DNA of 64,000 nucleotides. It comes from Candidatus Peregrinibacteria bacterium. Its GTDB lineage: Bacteria; Patescibacteriota; Gracilibacteria; UM-FILTER-43-11. Positions within the stretch are counted from its first letter, which is position 1. Each line of letters begins with the position of its first letter. The notes under the pieces were generated by a model. It was given only the letters and a program-made list of their open reading frames with translations. It searched no databases and had not been told where the DNA came from. The position numbers were made by a program, and so were the translations under genes. This document shows positions 19,369 to 27,543 of the stretch, piece after piece. The stretch is taken from positions 1,274,662 to 1,338,661 of the forward strand of contig CP064978.1 of NCBI GenBank assembly GCA_016699515.1, read 5' to 3'.

Positions 19369-20259
19369 TTACCAAATCACGTTGTTTTGTGCCCACTGAA
19401 TTAGCCGCTCACTTTCGCCAAAACGGTCGGGGCTGTTCAGCAAAATCACCAGGATTTCTTTGTTGTTTTTTAAGTGGGCCAAATTGATAACGCAGTTGCC
19501 GGCGGCGTCGGTTGTGCCTGTTTTTACGCCGCGGATATCAAGCGTGAGACTATCGAGGAGTTGATTGGTGGTTTGGAATGTGTGGCTGAGCGCGCCGTTG
19601 GTGGAGGTTACCGTGGCTTGTTTGATTTGTACCAGGCGGCGAAAATCGGGATTTTTGAGGGCATGGCGGGTAAGAATGGCTAGATCATATGCCGAGGCAT
19701 AGTGCCCGGGTTCGTCCAAGCCGATCGTATTTTTGAATTGGGTGTTTTTTAGCCCCAATGATTTGGCGCGGTCGTTCATTTCTTGAATGAAAGCCTGAGG
19801 AGAGCCACTATGAAATTCGGCCAAGGCCATGGCGGCGTCCCCCGCGGAGCGGACCAATAGCCCTGTTAATAGGCTTTCGACGGTGATGGTTTCATTTTTT
19901 ACCAACCACATGCGAACGCCAAGCTCTTGTTCGCCGGGGTAGGCGGTTTTTACCGTTACTACTTCGTTTAAATCGTGAGATTCCACAATGAGCAACGCGG
20001 TCATGATTTTTGTCAAACTGGCCATTGGCAGCGGTTCTTGACTGCTTTTTTCGAGCAATGGCATCCCGGTTTCCGCATCCACCAGCAAAGCGGACTTGGC
20101 GCCTATTTGCGGCTTTTCGGCATTGGGTTTCAGCATGGGAATGGCGGAAGCCATTATCATGTCACTCATGTTAAACCATGGGGTCGGCGGATTGGTGGAG
20201 GGCGCCGTTGCAACGTTCAGTTGGGCCAACAGTAAAATCGATAGAAGACTTCTTAGCAT
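19369..20259 (-). CDS. D-alanyl-D-alanine carboxypeptidase, S11 family (DacA-like) with altered SxN motif
   Basis: 296 residues with a signal peptide. Catalytic SxxK is present (MASLTKIM) and so is KTG (GVKTGTTDAAGN). The second active-site motif, normally SxN (SGN or SAN before DA), reads SAG in VRSAGDAAMALAE, so Asn is replaced by Gly. In this family the enzyme trims the terminal D-Ala of peptidoglycan stem peptides outside the membrane. No C-terminal amphipathic anchor of the PBP5 type is obvious. It follows ftsQ by 16 bp on the same strand, probably one operon. Confidence 0.85.
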   Translation of the reverse strand: MLRSLLSILLLAQLNVATAPSTNPPTPWFNMSDMIMASAIPMLKPNAEKPQIGAKSALLVDAETGMPLLEKSSQEPLPMASLTKIMTALLIVESHDLNEVVTVKTAYPGEQELGVRMWLVKNETITVESLLTGLLVRSAGDAAMALAEFHSGSPQAFIQEMNDRAKSLGLKNTQFKNTIGLDEPGHYASAYDLAILTRHALKNPDFRRLVQIKQATVTSTNGALSHTFQTTNQLLDSLTLDIRGVKTGTTDAAGNCVINLAHLKNNKEILVILLNSPDRFGESERLIQWAQNNVIW

Positions 20260-20275
20260 GGGTTAATGCACCCGC

Positions 20276-21331
20276 TCATTGAGCGCACGGTGCGGTTTTT
20301 AGGCAATAAATTACTTTTTCCTTCACACGCAAATCGATGTAACTCAGGTCGCCTTCTTCGAAGGCGTCGGTTTGATAAATGGTGATGAGCTTATCGATTT
20401 GTTCCTTGGGATCGCGCTCAGCGCTTAGCCAAATTACGGTTCCGTTGGGCAAGGTAAAATGCAGCTCACGTGCAGTGGGTAAGTACTCGATCCCCGTGAT
20501 GACCTGGTCGAGCGTATTTTCGAAATAGGTTTGCGCGGTGCGCCAAAACTGCATGTGGGCCGTTGGGATGATTTCTTCTCGATCAGAAACTGGCTGAGTT
20601 AAATGCGAAAGCGTGAGAGTAATCATTTCCAAGTTTTCCTCTTGATCGAACAAGGCTTGTCCTACCGAATTGAGCAACCCTTTTTGCTCAAACACCTCTA
20701 GCTCCGGCTCTTCTTTTTCTTCTCCCAAATCGAATGCATTGCTCAAATCGGAAGGCTTGAAAGGCAGTTTGATGGGGGTTTCTGCTCCGGTTTCGTTGGG
20801 CGCTAGATCCAATTCGTTGATTGCCTGCGTCAGCGCATCACTTTCTTCTTCCAACCAGCGCTCTTCGGTGGGCAGCGTGTAGCGAACTTTTAGATTGGCA
20901 ATGATGGGGTGGCTGATTAAGGTGATTCGTAGCGTGTCCGGCCACTTTTTTTGAATCTTTATTCGTTCAAACTCAGGAAATTCTTTGGAAATGGCTTCTT
21001 GTAGCGCTGATTTGTTCATCAATACCATGCTGCGGCCTTTCCAGGGCTGTGTGATGGATTCGACCGCGGTTGTGTTGGTAAAAAAACTATCTCGCTCCAC
21101 TTGTATGTTTTGAATGGACAACGCCGAAGACAGACTCATCACCGTGATGACCAAGGTTAAAAAGGCCAAACCCATGACGAGGTAGGCCCATTTTTTGAAG
21201 AATAGCCCGATCGTCCGCCCGATGGGGCGGTGAACTTGTCGACGTGGAGGGGAGGAGCGACGGCGGCGGATCCAATTGGATTCCACGGGATAATAAAGCC
21301 TTTTTGGTTTGTTTTTTCTCCAAATTGCCAT
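20276..21331 (-). CDS. FtsQ/DivIB-like cell-division protein (POTRA domain)
   Basis: 351 residues. A basic cytoplasmic N-terminus (RRRRSSPPRRQ), one transmembrane helix near 48-70, then a POTRA-like domain (SIQNIQVERDSFFTNTTAVESI ... IKIQKKWPDTLRITLISHPIIANL), followed by an acidic insert and a C-terminal beta domain. The pattern 'kkWPdtl.i.i.er.p.a' is typical of FtsQ. FtsQ links early and late divisome proteins. It is first in a likely operon with the D,D-carboxypeptidase. The acidic insert of about 90 residues is longer than usual. Confidence 0.78.
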   Translation of the reverse strand: MAIWRKNKPKRLYYPVESNWIRRRRSSPPRRQVHRPIGRTIGLFFKKWAYLVMGLAFLTLVITVMSLSSALSIQNIQVERDSFFTNTTAVESITQPWKGRSMVLMNKSALQEAISKEFPEFERIKIQKKWPDTLRITLISHPIIANLKVRYTLPTEERWLEEESDALTQAINELDLAPNETGAETPIKLPFKPSDLSNAFDLGEEKEEPELEVFEQKGLLNSVGQALFDQEENLEMITLTLSHLTQPVSDREEIIPTAHMQFWRTAQTYFENTLDQVITGIEYLPTARELHFTLPNGTVIWLSAERDPKEQIDKLITIYQTDAFEEGDLSYIDLRVKEKVIYCLKTAPCAQ

Positions 21332-21461
21332 GCCGACAGCATAACCCAGGAACGGTGAATAGGGAATAGTTTGTACTGATTTTTGCGGACGGAAGCGGCA
21401 TAGGGGCTTGATTGATTTAAAACAATCTGTGTTAGAATGGCATTAAGATTAAATGGATTTT

Positions 21462-22748
21462 ATGCACGTCATTTTGCTCGCCGCCGGTGTTTCCAATCGA
21501 TTAAAGCCCATTGGGGACAAAGGGTTGCTTGAATTTTTGGGCAAACCGCTCATTCAGCATCAAGTGGAGCAGTTGAGGGCCGCGGGCTTTTTAGAGATTG
21601 TGCTGGTGGCCAATCCTACCAATTTGGCAGCGCTGCAAGCGGTGTTTGACGGTGATGATCGTGTTACGTTTGTGACTCAAACCGACGATCGTGGTATGGC
21701 CGGTGGGGTGCTGGCGGCCGCGGATTTGGTGGATCAGGACGTTTTGATTGTTAGCAACAACGATGTTTTTGAACCCGAACTTTTTACCACACTCAAAAAT
21801 CACCCGGGGGCCATGCACGGAACATTGGTGGGTAAAAAAGTGACGGAATACTTTCCGGGTGGATACCTAAGTTTAAATGACGTGGGACATCTTACCTCCA
21901 TCGTCGAAAAACCCGGCGCAGGCAACGAACCCAGCGATCTGGTGAATTTAGTGGTGCATCGGTATCATCATTTTTCTGAGCTGGTTGCGCTTTTAAAAAC
22001 CACCACGAGTGAGGCAGATGATTTGTACGAAAAAGCCCTAGATCGTTATTTAAGGGAGTCTAAGGCCGAGATTGATGTTTTGCCTTACAGTGGCTATTGG
22101 CAGCCGATTAAATACCCATGGCATATTTTAGAGGTCTCCCAGTACTTTTTGGAAACCATGCAAGCCCAGGTGGACCCCTCCGCTCACATTCACCCGTCCG
22201 CGATTGTGGAAGGAAACGTACGAATCGACGCAGGGGTGAACGTGATGGCCAATGCTGTGATTCAGGGGCCGGCCTACCTTGGCAAAAACAGCGTGGTGGG
22301 GAACAACTCACTCGTTCGCGGATCGATGATTGGGCGCGATTCCGTGGTTGGTTTTACCACCGAAGTAGCCCGAAGCTATTTGAATCACCATGTGTGGATG
22401 CACACCAATTACATTGGCGACAGCGTGGTGGACGAAAACGTTTCTTTTGGAGCGGGCACAGTGCTTGGCAACCTTCGTTTTGACGAAGAAAATATAAAAG
22501 TCCGCGTGAAAGACGAAAAATTGTGCAGCAAAACCAACAAACTGGGTGCTTTTATTGGTTCGGGAGCGCGTTTTGGCATCAACGGTTCCACCAACCCGGG
22601 CGTTAAAATTGGCCGCAACAGCTTTATTGGGGGCAATGTATTAGTGGACCGCGATATCGACGATGACCAAATGGTGCTTTTGGAGCAGAGTTTGAATGTA
22701 ATGAAAAATAATAAGTCTGCAAATGTAACCAAAGGGCGTAGGGCATAG
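21462..22748 (+). CDS. Sugar-phosphate nucleotidyltransferase with left-handed beta-helix (GlmU-like)
   Basis: About 428 residues. The N-terminal nucleotidyltransferase domain has LLAAGVSNRLKPIGDKGLLEFLGKP (nucleotide-binding loop) and SNNDVFEPEL (metal site). The C-terminal half is a hexapeptide-repeat helix (IHPSAIVEGNVRIDAGV ... GKNSVVGNNSLVRGSMIG) of the acyltransferase type. GlmU-type bifunctional enzymes make UDP-GlcNAc; the substrate here cannot be fixed, and archaeal-type glucose-1-phosphate thymidylyltransferases have the same layout. An ATG at 21453 would add three residues; 21462 (MHVILLAAG) fits the family better. A TAGAAT -10 box lies at 21433-21438. Confidence 0.82.
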   Translation: MHVILLAAGVSNRLKPIGDKGLLEFLGKPLIQHQVEQLRAAGFLEIVLVANPTNLAALQAVFDGDDRVTFVTQTDDRGMAGGVLAAADLVDQDVLIVSNNDVFEPELFTTLKNHPGAMHGTLVGKKVTEYFPGGYLSLNDVGHLTSIVEKPGAGNEPSDLVNLVVHRYHHFSELVALLKTTTSEADDLYEKALDRYLRESKAEIDVLPYSGYWQPIKYPWHILEVSQYFLETMQAQVDPSAHIHPSAIVEGNVRIDAGVNVMANAVIQGPAYLGKNSVVGNNSLVRGSMIGRDSVVGFTTEVARSYLNHHVWMHTNYIGDSVVDENVSFGAGTVLGNLRFDEENIKVRVKDEKLCSKTNKLGAFIGSGARFGINGSTNPGVKIGRNSFIGGNVLVDRDIDDDQMVLLEQSLNVMKNNKSANVTKGRRA

Positions 22749-22800
22749 TAAGCAGGGCATACTCACAAAGTTCTATGCCCTATGCTTTACTCCCTACGCC
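22734..22800. repeat. Heptamer-phased inverted repeat (GGGCGTA/GGGCATA type)
   Basis: Left: GGGCGTA GGGCATA GTAAGCA GGGCATA; right: CTATGCC CTATGCT TTACTCC CTACGCC. The arms pair into a long hairpin across the nucleotidyltransferase stop and the leader of the next gene. Same family as 13889-13965 and 51266-51355. Confidence 0.7.
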
Positions 22801-22826
22801 CCAACCAACTAACCCTAATAACCAAC

Positions 22827-23387
22827 ATGAAAAGAAATATAATCCTTGCCGTCGCTGTGCTTTTGATTTTTATCGCAGTGTATTGGTCTCAAAGCAACCC
22901 CGGTGTCGAAGAGGATTTGGTTATTCCCGGTGATATTTCGCGTTGGGATCCTTCGGTGCCCTCGGTGGGAAACCTGGCCCCTTTGTTCATTGCTCCAACT
23001 TTGAAGGGCGAAAAAGTTAATTTGGTTGCCTATAGAGGTAAAACGGTGCTGCTGTATTTTTGGAATCAGGATTGTGCCGATTGTATTGCTCAAATGGAGC
23101 AGCTTGAGGATTTCGGACAGCAACATCAAGATGCCGTGGTGGTTTTAGGCGTTCATCATGGGCGCAGCGCGCCCGAGGCCCAGGTGGTTGTGGATAATCT
23201 TGCCATTACGCATACCATTTTCAGCGATCCAGACAACCATTTGTATCAGCTTTATGCGCCCGAAAGTGAGCCTGCACTTTATGTGATTGATCCCAATGGG
23301 ATGATTGCTGATCGTTGGAATGGGCTGGTGGAACGTGAACCGTTGGAAACAGCGATTGAAAGTGCTCGAATTGACAAAAATCAATAA
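22827..23387 (+). CDS. TlpA-like thioredoxin-fold protein, membrane-anchored
   Basis: About 186 residues. An N-terminal signal anchor (NIILAVAVLLIFIAVYW) precedes a redoxin domain (GNLAPLFIAPTLKGEKVNLVAYRGKTVLLYFWNQDCADC). The active-site pair is CADC, a CxxC variant, near residue 95. The cis-Pro region ESEPALYVIDPNG is also typical. Extracytoplasmic thiol-disulfide exchange or cytochrome-maturation roles are known in the family; the partner here is unknown. ATG 22827 (MKRNIIL) is chosen over 22782, which would put 15 polar residues before the signal. Confidence 0.82.
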   Translation: MKRNIILAVAVLLIFIAVYWSQSNPGVEEDLVIPGDISRWDPSVPSVGNLAPLFIAPTLKGEKVNLVAYRGKTVLLYFWNQDCADCIAQMEQLEDFGQQHQDAVVVLGVHHGRSAPEAQVVVDNLAITHTIFSDPDNHLYQLYAPESEPALYVIDPNGMIADRWNGLVEREPLETAIESARIDKNQ

Positions 23388-23425
23388 AAAAGTATAATGC
23401 TTGCTCTAATACTATTCTATTGGTT

Positions 23426-24574
23426 ATGAAAAATGGATAGGAATTGCGTTCGGCCTAGCCCTATTGGTGCCCTTGCCCTTGCTCAGGAATTTTCTGACGT
23501 GCCGATGAACCATATCAACCACGAGGCCATTCACTATTTTGTGGAGAGTCAGGTGGTGAATGGTTATCATGATGGTTCGTTTAGGCCTGCACAAACGATC
23601 ACCCGAGCCGAAGCGACCAAACTAACCATGGCTTCGTTTAAGCCCATCGCGGTTATTCAGGGAATTAAAAATGATCTTTTGGCTCAAAATCAGGAACTAT
23701 TCGCGGATGTGGACCCTTTGGATTGGTATGCCCCTTACGTATTTTTAGCCGCACAACAGGGATTCATTTCGGGTTATAAGGATCACACTTTTCGTCCTCA
23801 CGATACCATTCGGTTCGCCGAGGGGTTGAAGTTGATTTTTAACACGTATCACTTGGCGATCCCCGCCTATGCGCCCATGCCTGATCGTTTAATTGCGACG
23901 TCTTCGGATTGGTATGTGCCTTATTTCTCGGAAGCATTAAAACGCCATATTATTAACCCCGATCAGTATTATCATCCCTCTCAACGCATGACACGGGGGA
24001 ATTTTTGGAGGTATTGTATCGCGCTAAAATGCTGAGCGAATCGGGACAAGCTGATTTTCAGCCCTCGCCTTTTTTGACATCGGACGACTATTCTCTTTAT
24101 ATCCCTGCACTGAATTTGGTAAATGTGCAAGTGAGTTTTGCGGATCCTTATAATGCCAAAAGCGCTCTGGACGTTCTTAAGAATGGTCTGGGTCATTACC
24201 TGGCGCCACCGGGTTCGGGCCAAAAAATGGTTTTATTTGGCCATTCTTCGGGTTATAATTGGGATAGCTCGCAATATAAACAAATTTTGCGAGAGATTAA
24301 TGCGCTTGTGGAGGGGGACGAGCTTTTCATTAATTATCATGGGGTGGGCTATCGTTACCGGGTGAATAAACATGAAATTATTCCCCAAAATGAATTAGTT
24401 AAGGTAATGGAGCCAACTCAACATGAAGAGCTGGTTTTGTATACTTGTTGGCCTCCCAATAAAATCAGCCATCGATACCTTATTTACGCTAGCGCTGTAA
24501 AATGGTTGATGCGGCCCTCACAACCCCTTCATCGGTCATTGATTTGTTCCGACTGGCTGAAAACCTTGCTATGA
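23426..24574 (+). CDS. SLH-domain protein fused to a class D/E-like sortase (multiple frameshifts)
   Basis: Read across four frames. From ATG 23426 a signal peptide can be rebuilt (KKWIGIAFGLALLVPLPL) if one A is added near 23429 and one base near 23480. Three SLH-type segments follow (FSDVPMNHINHEAIHYFVES; FADVDPLDWYAPYVFLAAQQ; SSDWYVPYFSEALKR). After another T loss near 24003 comes a sortase domain: catalytic His in FGHSSG (codon 24242-24244), Cys in LYTCWPP (24446-24448) and Arg in SHRYLIYA (24473-24475). Sortases join LPxTG proteins to wall or pilus acceptors. The C-terminal end is unclear, because residues after YASAV look out of frame. An LPQTG protein lies nearby (25896-27362). Confidence 0.75.
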
Positions 24575-24894
24575 ATGAATTAATGGGGATGGGTTTTTAT
24601 TTGGGCCGACTGATGAATGAGCGATCTTGGGTGCTACGCGCCGTGGCTATTCAAAGCCACATCAGGAGTGTGATTTATTCCCTAACGGGTGACTATCCCG
24701 AAGTAAGACCCACCCATTTCATTCAGGCATTGCAGCAGTCGCTTGGGCAGGCGCCCCCTGAGCGAAAGGTTCAACTGGCCGAGCAGCACGCTGCGGCGGT
24801 GGAATCGCTTCGTCGATCTTTGGAATGGCTCTTGAGACTGGATTTTAGCCCGCGGTCGGACAATGATATTTGTACAGTTGACTTGGTTTCTTAA
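24502..24894 (+). CDS. Hypothetical helical protein of about 130 residues
   Basis: Starts inside the 3' end of the sortase gene in another frame. Mostly alpha-helical by composition, with amphipathic stretches (FIQALQQSLGQAP, QHAAAVESLRRSLEWLLRL). No signal peptide or known motif. It may be a separate, translationally coupled gene, or, given the indels in this area, a C-terminal extension of the SLH-sortase. I do not recognise the family. Confidence 0.45.
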   Translation: MVDAALTTPSSVIDLFRLAENLAMNELMGMGFYLGRLMNERSWVLRAVAIQSHIRSVIYSLTGDYPEVRPTHFIQALQQSLGQAPPERKVQLAEQHAAAVESLRRSLEWLLRLDFSPRSDNDICTVDLVS

Positions 24895-24906
24895 ACGACG
24901 ATGGGA

Positions 24907-25749
24907 CTATTCGTTGCTAAAGCTGAACGTGATGTTCCCCTCGTTCATGGTTTGGCGAATTTCGAGACCGCTAAAGCGGTCCATTACTTCGGGGTGAGGA
25001 TGGCCAAATGAGTTATCACGCCCGGCCGAGATGACGACGGTTTTTGGTTGTACGGCCGCCACAAATTCGGGCGTGCTCGAGGTGCGGCTCCCATGATGCC
25101 CCGCTTTTAAAATGGGTGCGCTAAGCGCCTGACCGCTCCTGAGCAACTCTCTTTCTTGATCCGCTTCGGCGTCTCCCGTCAGGGTCATGAGCGGCTGCCA
25201 GGCTTCGGGTGTTTGTTTTAAAAGACGCACCGCAATGGAGGTGTCGTTTTTATTTTTCACCGCTTGCCCCACCAAGGGTTGATGCGGCAGCGGGTATAGC
25301 ACGTCTAACACTACCCCTTGGCTGATTTCCAAATCTTGATCAGCGCTTAAAAACCACCATTCTACTCCGCGTGCATTGAGTTGCTGGATCGTTTCACGAT
25401 AAAAAGCCGAGCCACCGGCAATGCCGGTAAGGGCCACCCGTTCAATTTGATAATGATCGATCACATCCATCAGCCCTCCATAATGATCCAAATCGGGGTG
25501 GGTGAGGATGAATAAATCGATCTTTTTTTTAAAGAACGGCAGGGTGTTTCCCAGTTGGGTGACCACTTGCCCGGTGGGCCCGGTGTCGATCAGAATGGCG
25601 CGCTGTTCGGGGGTTTGAATGAGAATGGCATCCCCTTGGCCCACGTCTAAAAACGTAACCGTGAGGGGATGAATGAAGGCAAAAGCGGCCCAAAAAGCCA
25701 AACCTAATGTCCCGACCAATAATCCATAGCCTATACGACCTTGATCCAT
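24907..25749 (-). CDS. ComEC/Rec2-like metallo-beta-lactamase-fold hydrolase (stand-alone)
   Basis: 280 residues. An N-terminal membrane or signal segment (YGLLVGTLGLAFWAAFAFI) is followed by the ComEC-type MBL domain: FLDVGQGDAILIQTP, THPDLDHYGG (HxxxDH metal motif), LTGDAEADQERELL, LKAGHHGSRTSS and FGHPHPEV. In ComEC this domain follows the DNA channel and is thought to degrade the non-transported strand during natural transformation. Here only the hydrolase part is present, as in many stand-alone ComEC-like proteins. It is convergent with the gene ending at 24894, 12 bp away. Confidence 0.85.
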   Translation of the reverse strand: MDQGRIGYGLLVGTLGLAFWAAFAFIHPLTVTFLDVGQGDAILIQTPEQRAILIDTGPTGQVVTQLGNTLPFFKKKIDLFILTHPDLDHYGGLMDVIDHYQIERVALTGIAGGSAFYRETIQQLNARGVEWWFLSADQDLEISQGVVLDVLYPLPHQPLVGQAVKNKNDTSIAVRLLKQTPEAWQPLMTLTGDAEADQERELLRSGQALSAPILKAGHHGSRTSSTPEFVAAVQPKTVVISAGRDNSFGHPHPEVMDRFSGLEIRQTMNEGNITFSFSNE

Positions 25750-25895
25750 AATCGTCGTGATTAATGATAAATGTCGTTTGGCGTGGGGCTCATCATACTG
25801 ATTATTTTAAGATCGGTAAAGGGTTTTCGCCCCCTACCAAAAAAGGGGAATCCAGCAGCAGATGGATTGCCCTTCTTCGCTCATGGTTTGGTCGA

Positions 25896-27362
25896 TTACT
25901 TTCGTTTGCGGCGTAACGTTTGCAGAGCAACAAGGCCGCTTCCCATTAACATTAGGCCCGTTCCTGCCCCCGTTTGTGGCAAGCGAATGGCTTTAATTAA
26001 TCCGGTGCTTTCGTTTCCGGAGGCGTCTTTGGTGGTTAGTTTAAAGGTGTATTCCTTTCCGCCCTCCAAATTAGGCACTTCGGCATTGGTGGCGGATGGT
26101 CCCAAAGATTTCCCCGCATCGTAATTGGCTCCACGATCCAAGCTCATGTACAGCATTTGATCGACTAAATCTTTGGCAGTATTGATGCTGGGGGTCCATT
26201 TCATTTCTACGATGAACTGCTCCATGTGACGGCGAAAACTGAGCACCAAATTGGTTACGTCTTCTGGAGGAGTGGTGTCGGCCACTGGAATTGTGGAAAT
26301 ATCGATGTATCCGGCTTTCAAGGGCCCTTCACAGTCATCGGTTGTGAACACCGCCTTGTAATCGGCTGCACGATAGTTGGCCATTGGAACCAAACAACGC
26401 ATGTCGGTGTTCATTACTAATGTGTTGGGGTGGTGGGTGGCTGTGTACACCACTTCACAGCGATCGTTGATGGGCTGCATCAATTCGATGGAATATCCCA
26501 AAGCATCGTCTCCTTCGTTCACCAACGCAGGCGAACAATCACTTAAATGCCCTACGAAACAATTCAGGTCGTCGCCACAATCCACCGTGGCCATTACCGG
26601 CATCATGATTTGCCCCTCCAGTTTGTCGGATCCTATAAACAGACCGGTGTCAGCGGTGCCGCTGATGATGGGGTTTCCGGACTGATCTTTTACCATGACT
26701 CCCACCACCAAAACGTAATTGACGTTGGCCTGTTGAGGGTCGGTGGTTAGTAAAACGGTTTTTCCACTGGGGTCACTGGGGTCTTTTATTGCATTAGTGA
26801 CAGCCAAATAACCCGTGGTGTCGATTTGCTGATGAATTAAAAAAGCACTTTCGGCTCCTGTGGTTGGCAAATTGACCGGCTCGCTAAACACTACTTGCAC
26901 ATGAGTGCGGTCGGCCGCCATTACCTGATTGACTGTGGGCGCCTGATCGTCGGCGGTGGTTTCGGTACGGGGAGCCGCCAATGTTGTGGCGATTGCCTCT
27001 AGGCTGAATGTGGCACTTTCTTTGTTGTCTTCACTGATTCCGGTTACCGAAAAATAGTAACGAGTTTCGGGCATCAGTCCTTCGACAATATAAATAAGGT
27101 CACTGGTGGGTGTATCAAGATGGTTTCCGTATTGGGTAATGTCGTCGTTTAAATATGAACCCGTATCGTAGTAAACCCGATAGTGATCCACCGGCAATCC
27201 GGTTTCATCCAATACCGCATTCCATGATAGTTGAACACGCGCGTGATCTAACGGAATGGCCGTTACGGTGCCTATGTTGCCCGGAACTCCTGCTGCAAGG
27301 CTCAACTGAGCAGCAAACATAAGACTGCTGAGTGCGCTGATTAAAATTCGTTTAGTTTTCAT
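25896..27362 (-). CDS. LPQTG-anchored surface protein with fibronectin type III domain
   Basis: 488 residues. A signal peptide (RILISALSSLMFAAQLSLAAG) is followed by a fibronectin-III domain (about 28-125; TVTAIPLDHARVQLSWNAVL ... ETRYYFSVTGIS), a Big-5-like domain (VNQVMAADRTHVQVVFSEPVNLP), a Cys-containing middle region and a second FN3-like domain. The C-terminus is a classic sortase signal: LPQTG (codons 25968-25982), a hydrophobic stretch (LMLMGSGLVALQTL) and RRKRK. It should be a substrate of a sortase such as the SLH-sortase 1.4 kb away or the giant sortase at 40.6-47.5 kb. Confidence 0.85.
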   Translation of the reverse strand: MKTKRILISALSSLMFAAQLSLAAGVPGNIGTVTAIPLDHARVQLSWNAVLDETGLPVDHYRVYYDTGSYLNDDITQYGNHLDTPTSDLIYIVEGLMPETRYYFSVTGISEDNKESATFSLEAIATTLAAPRTETTADDQAPTVNQVMAADRTHVQVVFSEPVNLPTTGAESAFLIHQQIDTTGYLAVTNAIKDPSDPSGKTVLLTTDPQQANVNYVLVVGVMVKDQSGNPIISGTADTGLFIGSDKLEGQIMMPVMATVDCGDDLNCFVGHLSDCSPALVNEGDDALGYSIELMQPINDRCEVVYTATHHPNTLVMNTDMRCLVPMANYRAADYKAVFTTDDCEGPLKAGYIDISTIPVADTTPPEDVTNLVLSFRRHMEQFIVEMKWTPSINTAKDLVDQMLYMSLDRGANYDAGKSLGPSATNAEVPNLEGGKEYTFKLTTKDASGNESTGLIKAIRLPQTGAGTGLMLMGSGLVALQTLRRKRK

Positions 27363-27456
27363 GGTTTTGTTTTAAAAATCTTACTATTATAACAAATTTC
27401 ACATCATTTCGCAACTGTTTTCAAACTCAAAATCCTTCATTTCGCGTATACTTTTT

Positions 27457-27542
27457 TTAGTTAAGAATTAAATCGCTTCGCTAAGTTAATAATGAATAGT
27501 CTATTTTTTAACTCTTAATTATTAACTATTAACTAAAATAAA
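27457..27542. repeat. AT-rich inverted/heptamer repeat upstream of acsA
   Basis: TTAGTTAAGAATTAAATCGC on the left and TTAATTATTAACTATTAACT on the right. It shares the GCGAAGCGATTTAA motif (inverted) with 13590-13694. It fills the acsA leader, just after a possible TATACT -10 box at 27447-27452. Confidence 0.5.
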
Positions 27543-27543
27543 A

